DNA of 34,030 bases from Bacteroidales bacterium. Lineage in GTDB: Bacteria; Bacteroidota; Bacteroidia; Bacteroidales; JAADGE01. Made by a program: the position numbers and the translations under genes. The notes under the pieces are model-generated. The model saw only the letters and a list, made by a program, of their open reading frames with translations. It made no database searches and was not told the DNA's origin. Each line of letters opens with the position of its first letter. Within the stretch, counting starts at the first letter, position 1. The stretch spans positions 1 to 34,030 of the forward strand of contig JAIORQ010000114.1 in assembly GCA_021108035.1 (NCBI GenBank), in the 5' to 3' direction. This document shows, in pieces, positions 1 to 7,409 of this stretch.

Positions 1-140
1 AGGTTTTCTTGTTTGCTTTTTTAAATAAAACTTTTATTCTTAATTGCATCATAACATTTGTGTTGACGTACTTAGTGAATTTACGTAATTTAAAAAAACA
101 TAGTTATGTATATATCCGCATTGTACAGCATTGTTTATTT
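1..140 (-). repeat. Inverted distal copy of a dispersed repeat (cassette-start/attC-like site)
   Basis: This stretch is the reverse complement of 30059-30192. The first 64 bases match 30129-30192 without a difference; beyond that the copies fall to roughly three quarters identity with small indels, then rejoin at a shared ATTGTTTATTT. Read on the minus strand, it holds TACATAAC (106-113) and then GTTATGATGC (46-55), the same pair of words found at 30089-30096 (TACGTAAC) and 30138-30147. The match reaches the very first base of the window, so the repeat almost certainly continues outside. It lies just beyond the 3' end of the gene at 201-1088, as the other copy lies beyond the 3' end of the TPR gene. 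Confidence 0.85.
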
Positions 141-200
141 TTCTTTTGAGTTGTTTTTTGCTAATTTAATGTTTTTTATACAAAGTAAACAAAAGAAGTT

Positions 201-1088
201 TTACCAACCTGTTCTCAAAAGATTTCTTGCTCCTTTAATACCACACTTTTGATAATAATTATAGGCTTTTGCAGCTCTTGTTCTTATTTGTTCGTCTGTT
301 TCATTCAGTACCCATCCGTCTAAAGCCCATTCTAATGTATATGCTTCTGCCGACATTAAACCTACAGACCAGATCAAAGGATTTGCTCCGGCATCTTTAA
401 TATAATCGTAAAAATATTCCTTGCTGTAACATCCGATGATAATTGCATCTTTCTCTTTTGTGTTGTATGATTTCAATTCAATATTTGCTCTGAAATCCAT
501 CAGTCCGTTATGGCCAATATATGCGCAAAGATCAGATGAACCGCCAAATTCCTTATATATTGAATCAACTTTTATTCTTAAAGCATTTTTTCCGGAACAG
601 GCATTAAGGAAATCATATACAGTTTGTTTTATTTCTGCTCCGTCATATGCATCTGCAAGTAAATATGTATTTGTTTTATTGTGTTTAAATATTAATCTTT
701 CTAAAATAATATCTGTCGGGTTTTTTATGATCTTGATCAACTTCCAATCAGAACTTTTTTTATCAAAATAATTTTTTACGCCGTAACCTGCGCCCCAATA
801 TAAATTATGTAAGGGATCTTTTCCGTTTCCGATTTTTTCAGGTACCGGAACAATACCTTGATTTTCATTATCGCACAGAGCAACAAATACATGAACAGTT
901 TTTTGTCCGAAGTTAATAAACGGAGAAAAAAGAAATAAAATAAAAAAGATTAAAGCTAATTTATATGTTTTTTTGAAAGTTCTTGAAGAAAAGCCGACTT
1001 TATCGGGAGTTTTGTATTTACTTGAAATATAAGTGAAGTTCAAAGTTATAAAGTTTAAAGTTAAAGAATATCTTAAATCCGCGAACAA
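201..1088 (-). CDS. Exported hypothetical protein, uncertain N-terminus
   Basis: I do not recognise a named family. A hydrophobic segment near residues 45-60 followed by NFGQ looks like a signal peptide, so the mature protein is probably periplasmic or cell-surface. The body begins HVFVALCDNENQGIVPVPEK and has several Cys residues and aromatic-rich C-terminal motifs (ALDGWVL, RNLLRTGW). The longest frame opens with a TTG at 1088, only 5 bp after the ackA stop, so read-through from ackA is plausible. The first 20 or so codons are made from a GTT-spaced heptad repeat, and there is no ATG before the signal segment. The true start may therefore be a rare codon further in, or the 5' end may be damaged. 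Function unknown. Confidence 0.65.
   Translation of the reverse strand: MFADLRYSLTLNFITLNFTYISSKYKTPDKVGFSSRTFKKTYKLALIFFILFLFSPFINFGQKTVHVFVALCDNENQGIVPVPEKIGNGKDPLHNLYWGAGYGVKNYFDKKSSDWKLIKIIKNPTDIILERLIFKHNKTNTYLLADAYDGAEIKQTVYDFLNACSGKNALRIKVDSIYKEFGGSSDLCAYIGHNGLMDFRANIELKSYNTKEKDAIIIGCYSKEYFYDYIKDAGANPLIWSVGLMSAEAYTLEWALDGWVLNETDEQIRTRAAKAYNYYQKCGIKGARNLLRTGW
1038..1062. repeat. GTT-spaced heptad repeat
   Basis: GTT occurs at 1038, 1045, 1053 and 1060, giving units of about 7 bp such as GTTCAAA and GTTTAAA. A second run of the same kind lies at 4623-4650. Here it falls inside the nominal N-terminus of the minus-strand hypothetical gene, which argues that this part of the frame may not be translated. 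Confidence 0.6.
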
Positions 1089-1093
1089 TACAA

Positions 1094-2311
1094 TTAAACT
1101 TTTTGAGACTCAATTAGCTGATTGATAATCTCATATGTATCTTGGGCAATTACAAGTTCTTCATCAGTCGGTACAATAATAACTTTTACTTTAGAATTTT
1201 TCGATGAAATAATTTGCTCTTTTGCTCTGATTTTGTTCTTTTCTTTATCAATCTCAAGTCCCATGAATTTCATATCTTTACAAATCTCTTCTCTTAATTC
1301 TGCGGCATTTTCACCAATACCGCCGGTAAAGATTAAAATATCAACTCCGCCAAGTGAGGCAGCATAAGAACCAATATATTTCTTAACTCTGTATGCATAC
1401 ATATCAAGGCCTAAGAGAGCTCTTTCATTCCCTTCTTTTGCTTTGTCTTCAATTTCTCTCATATCAGATGAAATACCGGTAATTCCCAGCATTCCGCTAA
1501 ATTTATTAATTAAAGTTGAAGAAGTATCAATTCCGATTTCTTCTTTTTTCATGATATAAGTTAATGCACCAATATCCAAGTCTCCGGTTCTTGTTCCCAT
1601 AATAAGCCCTTCAACAGGTGTAAACCCCATAGACGTATCAACAGATTTACCGTTGTTAATTGCAGCTATTGATGCTCCGTTACCAAGATGACAAGAAATA
1701 ATCTTACATTCATTGTAATTTGATTTTATAATTTCACAAGCTCTTTTTGATACATATCTGTGACTTGTTCCGTGAAACCCGTATCGTCTTATTTTATATT
1801 TAGTATAAAGTGCAAAAGGAATACCATACATATATGCTTTAGCTTCCATTGTTTGATGAAAAGATGTATCAAAAACTGCCACTTGAGGGACACCGGGCAA
1901 TAATGATTGTAATGCGTAAATTCCCTTTAAATTTGCAGGATTGTGCAAAGGTGCCAATTCAATATTATTTTCAAGAACCTGTACAACTTCATCATTAATA
2001 AAAACACTTCCGCTGAAATCTTCGCCTCCGTGTACTACTCGATGTCCGATTGCTTCAATATCATCTAATGATTTTAAAACACCGTGTTTTTCACTGTTTA
2101 ATACTCCGAGAATATATTCAACACCGATTTTATGATCTAAAACATCACCGATAAATTTTACACTCTCACCGCTTTTTTTTGTTAATTTTAAAAAAGAACC
2201 TTTCATTCCAACCTTTTCAACGATACCTTTTGATAAAACTGTCTCATTAGTCATATTAAAAAGTTCAAATTTAATGGATGAGCTTCCGCAATTCAATACT
2301 AATACTTTCAT
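1094..2311 (-). CDS. ackA: Acetate kinase
   Basis: Acetate kinase makes ATP and acetate from acetyl phosphate and ADP in the cytoplasm, the last step of the Pta-AckA route. The 405-residue length is normal for the family. Visible signatures are the N-terminal LNCGSSSIKFELF phosphate-binding segment, RVVHGGEDFSGS, VFDTSFHQTM, YGFHGTSHRYVS, SCHLGNGASIAAI, GTRTGDLD and IFTGGIGENAAELRE, covering both ASKHA lobes. The ATG start gives the expected MKVLVLNCGSSS opening. It lies downstream of the dehydrogenase gene (124 bp gap holding a hairpin) and of pta on the same strand, which places it in an acetate-forming cluster. Confidence 0.97.
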   Translation of the reverse strand: MKVLVLNCGSSSIKFELFNMTNETVLSKGIVEKVGMKGSFLKLTKKSGESVKFIGDVLDHKIGVEYILGVLNSEKHGVLKSLDDIEAIGHRVVHGGEDFSGSVFINDEVVQVLENNIELAPLHNPANLKGIYALQSLLPGVPQVAVFDTSFHQTMEAKAYMYGIPFALYTKYKIRRYGFHGTSHRYVSKRACEIIKSNYNECKIISCHLGNGASIAAINNGKSVDTSMGFTPVEGLIMGTRTGDLDIGALTYIMKKEEIGIDTSSTLINKFSGMLGITGISSDMREIEDKAKEGNERALLGLDMYAYRVKKYIGSYAASLGGVDILIFTGGIGENAAELREEICKDMKFMGLEIDKEKNKIRAKEQIISSKNSKVKVIIVPTDEELVIAQDTYEIINQLIESQKV

Positions 2312-2377
2312 ACTAAAAAATAATTAAGTTTCAGATTATAAGTGTTTATTGTGAAAATTTAATTTGTTTATTTATTG

Positions 2378-2430
2378 CATTGTTACATTGCTAAAAAACA
2401 ACAATGAAGCAATAAAATAATGTAACAATG
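2378..2430. terminator. Long interrupted hairpin between dehydrogenase and ackA
   Basis: CATTGTTACAT (2378-2388) pairs perfectly with ATGTAACAATG (2420-2430), and TGCT/AGCA pairs inside it after a short bulge, leaving an A-rich loop. It begins only a few bases beyond the stop codon of the upstream minus-strand gene, so it may act as a terminator or an RNA-processing or attenuation site before ackA. There is no strong U-run, so intrinsic termination is not certain. Confidence 0.5.
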
Positions 2431-2435
2431 TTATT

Positions 2436-3419
2436 TTATCTGTTAGGACAATCAACTTCTTGCGATTGATCTTTTAATTTATGACCATGTTCATCATATT
2501 TGTAAAAACCTTCACAAGTTTTTCTTCCGTAATGTTTAGCCCTTACTAACTTTTTGAGTAAAGGTGACGGTTTATATTTTCTGTCTCCGAATTCAGTATA
2601 CAAGTTGTCCATCCAACGTACTACTCTGTCCAAACCTATTTTATCAGCCATTTCAAAAGGCCCTAATGGTGTTCCTATTCCCTGTTTCATTACGAAATCA
2701 ATATCTTCTTTTGTTCCGACACCTTCCATTAAAAGATCACAGGCTTCTGCAATAAAGCTGACACCAAGCCTGACACTGATCAGGCCGGGAGATTCTTCCA
2801 CGGGAACGGGTATTTTATTAATTAGTTTTGTAAACTTTTTGACATTTAAGCATACATCTTCAGAAGTATATAATCCTCTTACAACTTCAACTATTTTGGC
2901 ATCAGGAACAGTTGTGGAAAAATGCAAACTTACACATCGGTCTTTATATTTTAATTCAGAAGCCAGTTCTGTTATGACTGAAGATATTGAATTTGTTGCA
3001 ATAATTGTATCTCTTCTTACATGTTCTTCAATCAATTTGAAAACAGAAATCCTGATATCTTTACTAAATTCTCTTGTTTTTGATAAAATAGCTTCAATAA
3101 CAAGATCGCATTCTTTTAAGTCATCATAAATCATTGTTCCTTTAATTCTTGATAAAATTAATTTTTTATCATTTTCCGTCATACCCCAATGATTGATTTT
3201 TTCATCAAGTTGCTCTTCTATTTCAGAAAAGGCTTCTTCAATTTTTTCTTTCGTAAGTTCCAGAAATGTTACTTCGATTCCTCGGCTCGCAATCATTAAT
3301 GTGATTCTTTGCCCGGTTGTACCGCAACCGACTATCCCTACTTGAGAAAATTTCATTTTCGGTTTAGATTTTTGACTTAAAGCAAAATTTTCAATTGGTT
3401 CAGTTAATATGTCAGACAT
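2436..3419 (-). CDS. 3-hydroxyacyl-CoA (3-hydroxybutyryl-CoA) dehydrogenase
   Basis: An NAD(P)-dependent enzyme interconverting 3-hydroxyacyl-CoA and 3-oxoacyl-CoA. The N-terminal Rossmann fold has GIVGCGTTGQRI at residues 28-39, where the family more often has GAGTMG. The catalytic His166 is in SLHFSTTVPDAK and its partner Glu178 in VEVV; Asn143 is in ATNSISS. The C-terminal domain keeps GPFEMADKIGLD and the YGRKTCEGFYKY ending typical of short bacterial HBD enzymes. About 35 extra N-terminal and linker residues precede and extend the core, making 327 residues against the usual 280-290. It sits between pta and ackA on the same strand, suggesting a link with acetyl-CoA or butyrate-type fermentation, but the substrate chain length cannot be read from sequence. 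Confidence 0.88.
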   Translation of the reverse strand: MSDILTEPIENFALSQKSKPKMKFSQVGIVGCGTTGQRITLMIASRGIEVTFLELTKEKIEEAFSEIEEQLDEKINHWGMTENDKKLILSRIKGTMIYDDLKECDLVIEAILSKTREFSKDIRISVFKLIEEHVRRDTIIATNSISSVITELASELKYKDRCVSLHFSTTVPDAKIVEVVRGLYTSEDVCLNVKKFTKLINKIPVPVEESPGLISVRLGVSFIAEACDLLMEGVGTKEDIDFVMKQGIGTPLGPFEMADKIGLDRVVRWMDNLYTEFGDRKYKPSPLLKKLVRAKHYGRKTCEGFYKYDEHGHKLKDQSQEVDCPNR

Positions 3420-3513
3420 TTTTTAAATATTTTTAGATTTTACAGTTGATTTTAGTTCATAATTAATGTTCATTCGATTGGTTCTGCTATTATTTTAATA
3501 AACCACAACGAAA

Positions 3514-4515
3514 TTACTTTTGAGCTGCTTGATTAGATGTAATAGCAATTAGGTTGACAATATCGCTGACTGAACATCCTCGAGATAAATCATTAATAGG
3601 AGCAGCCATTCCTTGAAGAACAGGTCCTATTGCTTCAGCACCGGCTAATCTTTGTACTAACTTATATGATATATTACCTGACTGCAAATCAGGAAATACA
3701 AGAACATTTGCTTCTCCGGCTATTTTACTTTCCGGTGCTTTTTTCTTTCCTATAGATTCAATAATAGCTGCATCAGCTTGCATTTCTCCGTCAATTTCCA
3801 TATCCGGAGCCATTTTTTTGGCTAATTCTGTTGCTTCAACAACTTTATCCACCATTTCATGTTTTGCACTTCCTTTTGTTGAAAAACTTAACATGGCAAT
3901 TTTAGGCTCAATTCCTGCAATTGACCGAGCTGTTTTACCCGTTGACACAGCGATTTGAGCTAATTCACTTGCTGAAGGATCCGGATGAACAGCACAATCA
4001 GCAAAAAGCATTAATCCTTTATGTCCGAATTTTTCATCTTTTACAAACATTAAAAAAGTTCCGGAAACAACACTTATTCCCGGCGCTGTTTTTATATATT
4101 GAAATGCCGGTAATAAAACATTTCCTGTAGCATTTGCTGCACCTGCCACTTCACCGTCAGCATCTCCCGATTTAATCATTAATACACTTAAGTAGAGAGG
4201 ATTCTTCAGTAATTCGAGAGCACCTTCCTTTTTTAATCCTTTATGCTTTCTTAATTCAACCATTAAATCAGCATATTCATCAATTTTCGGATATGTATCA
4301 TAATCAACAATCTCAATCTTTTCAATATTTTTTAATCCTAATTTTTCGGCATCTTTTAAAACCTTTGCTTTATTTCCGATTAAAATAATCTTTGCCAAAT
4401 TTTCTTCGTATGCAATATCGGCTGCTTTTAAAGTTCTTTCATCATGACTTTCAGGCAGTACTATCCTTTTGTTTAGTTTTTTAGCTTTTTCTCTTATTTC
4501 TTGTATTAATTCCAT
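3514..4515 (-). CDS. pta: Phosphate acetyltransferase
   Basis: Converts acetyl-CoA and phosphate to acetyl phosphate, feeding acetate kinase encoded downstream. This is the short (about 333 residue) class without the N-terminal DRTGG/P-loop regulatory part. Recognisable blocks are RIVLPESHDERTLKAA near the start, GDADGEVAGAANATGNVLLPAFQ, FADCAVHPDPSASELAQIA, and the C-terminal NVLVFPDLQSGNISYKLVQR and GAEAIGPVLQGMAAPINDLS blocks. The reading frame can be extended to a TTG at 4542, but a good promoter element (4540-4547) covers that TTG. The ATG at 4515, giving MELIQEIREKAKK, is therefore the better start. First gene of the pta-dehydrogenase-ackA cluster. Confidence 0.95.
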   Translation of the reverse strand: MELIQEIREKAKKLNKRIVLPESHDERTLKAADIAYEENLAKIILIGNKAKVLKDAEKLGLKNIEKIEIVDYDTYPKIDEYADLMVELRKHKGLKKEGALELLKNPLYLSVLMIKSGDADGEVAGAANATGNVLLPAFQYIKTAPGISVVSGTFLMFVKDEKFGHKGLMLFADCAVHPDPSASELAQIAVSTGKTARSIAGIEPKIAMLSFSTKGSAKHEMVDKVVEATELAKKMAPDMEIDGEMQADAAIIESIGKKKAPESKIAGEANVLVFPDLQSGNISYKLVQRLAGAEAIGPVLQGMAAPINDLSRGCSVSDIVNLIAITSNQAAQK

Positions 4516-4539
4516 TTCAACAGTTTTATTTAATTTTTG

Positions 4540-4547
4540 CAAAAGTA
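4540..4547 (-). promoter_or_regulatory. -7 element of the pta promoter
   Basis: On the minus strand this reads TACTTTTG followed by C, a match to the Bacteroidota sigma-factor -7 consensus TAnnTTTG. It lies 24 bp before the preferred pta ATG (4515) and overlaps the upstream TTG, so transcription would start inside the longer frame and rule the TTG out. No clear -33 TTTG is visible. Confidence 0.55.
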
Positions 4548-4622
4548 ATTAATATCTTGCATTATAAATTCTTTTTTTTATGAATTATATCATCATAAAA
4601 TATGTTTGACAGCAATAAAGAA

Positions 4623-4650
4623 GTTCAAGGTTCAAAGTTAAAAGTTTCAA
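4623..4650. repeat. GTT-spaced heptad repeat
   Basis: GTT recurs at exactly 7-bp steps (4623, 4630, 4637, 4644) in units GTTCAAG, GTTCAAA, GTTAAAA and GTTTCAA. A second short run lies at 1038-1062. Such AT-rich heptads are non-coding spacers with unknown role. Confidence 0.65.
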
Positions 4651-4651
4651 G

Positions 4652-4702
4652 ATGAAGAAAATTGTTTTACTATTTATAATAACTTTGTCATCAATAAAAT
4701 AA
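4652..4702 (+). pseudogene. 16-codon signal-peptide-like ORF abutting ygiQ
   Basis: The frame reads MKKIVLLFIITLSSIK and its TAA stop (4700-4702) touches the ATG of the radical SAM gene at 4703. The peptide looks like the beginning of an exported protein (Lys-Lys, then a hydrophobic run) with no body. It may be the relic of a lost lipoprotein gene whose remainder was deleted, or a translated leader that delivers ribosomes to the next start. Nothing decides between these. Confidence 0.35.
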
Positions 4703-6532
4703 ATGAAATATTCAAATTCAATAACCGACCGGCTTCCGACAAGCAAAAAAGAACTTAAAGCATTTGCATGGGATGAAGCAGATGTAATACTTTTTTCCGG
4801 TGATGCTTATGTGGATCATCCTGCTTTTGGTGTTGCGGTTATCGGCAGGATAATAGAAAAAGTTGGTTTACGTGTTGCAATAGTTCCGCAACCGAATTGG
4901 CGTGATGATTTGCGTGATTTTAAGAAACTCGGAAAACCGCGTTTGTTTTTCGGCGTAACAGCCGGAAATATGGATTCTATGATAAATCATTATACAGCAA
5001 ATAAGCGTTTGCGTTCAAATGATGCATATACAGCGGGCGGAAAAGCCGGTTTCAGACCTGATTATGCCGTAAGCGTTTATTCCAAAATTCTTAAAAAACT
5101 TTATCCTGAAACACCGATTGTTATTGGAGGTATTGAAGCATCATTAAGACGTTTAACTCATTTTGATTATTGGTCGGATAAATTAAAACCTTCGGTTCTT
5201 GTTGAAAGCGGTGCGGATATATTGGTTTACGGAAACGGTGAAAAATCAATTGCCGAAATTGCCCGTTTGGCAGACAGAGGCGTACCGGTTACAAGTATGA
5301 AGAATATTCCGCAAACAGCTTATTTAACTGACTATGTGCCTAATTTAAAAAGAGCAAAGCCAAAACATCCAACAATTTTTTTGCATAGCCATGAAGATTG
5401 TTTAAAAGACAAGAAGAAATTTGCTGAAAACTTTAAACAGATTGAAATTCAGTCTAATATGATTCATGCGAAGATATTAGAACAAAAAACAGGTGAGTGT
5501 TATGTTAACGTAAATCCGCCGTTTTCCGAAACTACAGAAAAAGAAATTGACAGTTTTTACGATTTACCCTACACACGTTTGCCGCATCCGAAATATAAAA
5601 ATAAAGGCAATATTCCGGCTTATGAAATGATTAAGTTTTCCGTTAATATGCATCGTGGCTGTTTCGGAGGTTGCAGTTTTTGCACAATATCAGCACATCA
5701 AGGCAAATTTGTTGTCAGTCGTTCTCAAAAATCAATTTTAAGGGAAGTTGATAAAGTCGTCAATATGCCTGATTTTAAAGGGACTATATCAGACCTTGGC
5801 GGGCCTTCTGCAAATATGTATAAAATGCAGGGCTATGATTTTTCAATTTGTGAAAAATGCAAACGTCCTTCCTGTATTTATCCTGAAATTTGTTTTAATT
5901 TGAATACAGACCATTCGCCTTTAACTAATATATACAGAAAAACACGAAAACATCCGAAAGTAAAGCATGCCTTTATCGGAAGCGGAATAAGATATGATAT
6001 GCTTTTTAATGAAAAAGGACAAATAAAAGGCGATAAAGAAGAATATTCAAAAGAATTGATTAAACATCATGTTTCCGGACGATTAAAAGTTGCTCCGGAA
6101 CATACTGAAGATAATGTATTGAAAATAATGCGAAAATCTTCTTTTGATTATTTTTATAAGTTTAAGAAGTTTTTTGAAAAAATTAATACAGAAGAAAATT
6201 TAAACCAACAAATAATTCCCTACTTTATATCAAGCCACCCCGGTAGTACGGCAACCGATATGGCAGAACTGGCTGCCAAAACAAAAAAGTTGGATTTTAA
6301 ATTAGAGCAAGTTCAAGATTTAACTCCAACACCCATGACAATTGCAGCCGTTATTTATTATTCCGGTTATCATCCCTATACTCTTGAAAAAGTTTACACT
6401 GCACGCTCAAAAGACCAAAAACTTACACAACGCATGTTTTTCTTTTGGTACAAAAAAGAATACCGACAAAAAATTAAAGACAAGCTGTTTAATATGAAAC
6501 GGAAGGATTTGGTGAAGAGGTTGTTTTCGTAA
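4703..6532 (+). CDS. YgiQ family radical SAM protein
   Basis: A large radical S-adenosylmethionine protein of the UPF0313/YgiQ type; the reaction of the family is not established. The N-terminal cobalamin-binding-like domain has DVILFSGDAYVDHPAFG and IVIGGIEASLRRL. The iron-sulfur cluster motif is Cys320-X3-Cys324-X2-Cys327 in HRGCFGGCSFCTI. A second Cys group (CEKCKRPSCIYPEIC, near residues 395-410) follows a DLGGPSANMY block. The C-terminal part contains RLKVAPEHTE, and the segment around ISSHPGSTATDMAEL, both conserved in the family. The 609-residue length is slightly below E. coli YgiQ. It is transcribed divergently from pta. Confidence 0.92.
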   Translation: MKYSNSITDRLPTSKKELKAFAWDEADVILFSGDAYVDHPAFGVAVIGRIIEKVGLRVAIVPQPNWRDDLRDFKKLGKPRLFFGVTAGNMDSMINHYTANKRLRSNDAYTAGGKAGFRPDYAVSVYSKILKKLYPETPIVIGGIEASLRRLTHFDYWSDKLKPSVLVESGADILVYGNGEKSIAEIARLADRGVPVTSMKNIPQTAYLTDYVPNLKRAKPKHPTIFLHSHEDCLKDKKKFAENFKQIEIQSNMIHAKILEQKTGECYVNVNPPFSETTEKEIDSFYDLPYTRLPHPKYKNKGNIPAYEMIKFSVNMHRGCFGGCSFCTISAHQGKFVVSRSQKSILREVDKVVNMPDFKGTISDLGGPSANMYKMQGYDFSICEKCKRPSCIYPEICFNLNTDHSPLTNIYRKTRKHPKVKHAFIGSGIRYDMLFNEKGQIKGDKEEYSKELIKHHVSGRLKVAPEHTEDNVLKIMRKSSFDYFYKFKKFFEKINTEENLNQQIIPYFISSHPGSTATDMAELAAKTKKLDFKLEQVQDLTPTPMTIAAVIYYSGYHPYTLEKVYTARSKDQKLTQRMFFFWYKKEYRQKIKDKLFNMKRKDLVKRLFS

Positions 6533-6609
6533 TAATTTGATTCAATAAGTATTCTTTGTGTTTAGTCAATTATTTTTAAAACAAATTATTTACTAAAAGA
6601 TTTATAAGC

Positions 6610-7356
6610 TTATTCCAAACTGTCACAACCAAACCCAACATCACTAACTTTATATTTAGTTCCGCAATCATGCGAAAAATGCCACCATTCTGAATTAATG
6701 CCGATAAAATGATGTTTTTGCATTATTGTTCTGAGTAACATTCTGTTTTGAAATATTGTATCATTAAAACCCCTGTAAAAGGTTCTGCCTTTCAAACTTA
6801 AATCATCATAATCTGTTCCCATATCAATTTCATTACCTTCCGTATCTGTTAAAGTTATATCTACAGCACTTCCTCTGTTATGTCTTGAACCTGTTGCCGG
6901 ATTTGCCACCAAACCGACAATCGGAAATTTCTTCCACATTATTTTTTGAACTGATAAAGGACGGTAACAATCAAATAATTTAATTTTAAAACCCAATGAT
7001 TCAAATTCAGATTGAACTTTCAAAAAGTCTTTTAAAACTTCATATCTTAATAAACATTTTGCACACGGATAAAGTATTGTATCAGTGAAGTTATTTTCTG
7101 TAGCGTATCTGATATCAAGAATAAAATCTTTTGAGAATAATGTAACATCCACCATGTCAATATCTTCAAAGTCAGCTGTTAGTGTGTCTAATAATTCGGG
7201 TTCAGATATCTTTGCTTTAAAGCTGTATCTTGATGAATCTTTGTTGAAAATTAAATTACCTCTTTTATTTATATTTCCTGATGAATCCTTATTATTGCAA
7301 CTTGATAAATATAAAATTGTCAATAATGCAATGAATATTATTTTAATTTGTTTCAT
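6610..7356 (-). CDS. VanX-like D-alanyl-D-alanine dipeptidase lipoprotein (M15D)
   Basis: A zinc D,D-dipeptidase of the VanX/DdpX type, predicted to be membrane-anchored in the periplasm where it could cleave D-Ala-D-Ala released from peptidoglycan. The preferred ATG at 7356 gives MKQIKIIFIALL and the lipobox LSSC with Cys20; the longer frame to 7398 would bury the signal peptide. Zinc and catalytic motifs are complete: SRHNRGSAVD (His159, Asp166), EWWHF (Glu223, His226), plus Arg132 in CYRP and DMGTDYDD. There is no van gene cluster around it, so a cell-wall recycling or nutritional role is more likely than vancomycin resistance. It is divergent from the neighbouring binding lipoprotein, with 53 bp between the starts. 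Confidence 0.88.
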   Translation of the reverse strand: MKQIKIIFIALLTILYLSSCNNKDSSGNINKRGNLIFNKDSSRYSFKAKISEPELLDTLTADFEDIDMVDVTLFSKDFILDIRYATENNFTDTILYPCAKCLLRYEVLKDFLKVQSEFESLGFKIKLFDCYRPLSVQKIMWKKFPIVGLVANPATGSRHNRGSAVDITLTDTEGNEIDMGTDYDDLSLKGRTFYRGFNDTIFQNRMLLRTIMQKHHFIGINSEWWHFSHDCGTKYKVSDVGFGCDSLE

Positions 7357-7409
7357 TATAAAATCTTGAAGCATTATAAAAAGAACATAAATATACAATT
7401 ATTTTACAA

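Noticed and set aside
6610-7356. Vancomycin-resistance locus
   Set aside because: Only a VanX-like dipeptidase is present, as an exported lipoprotein. There is no VanA/B ligase, VanH or two-component regulator nearby.
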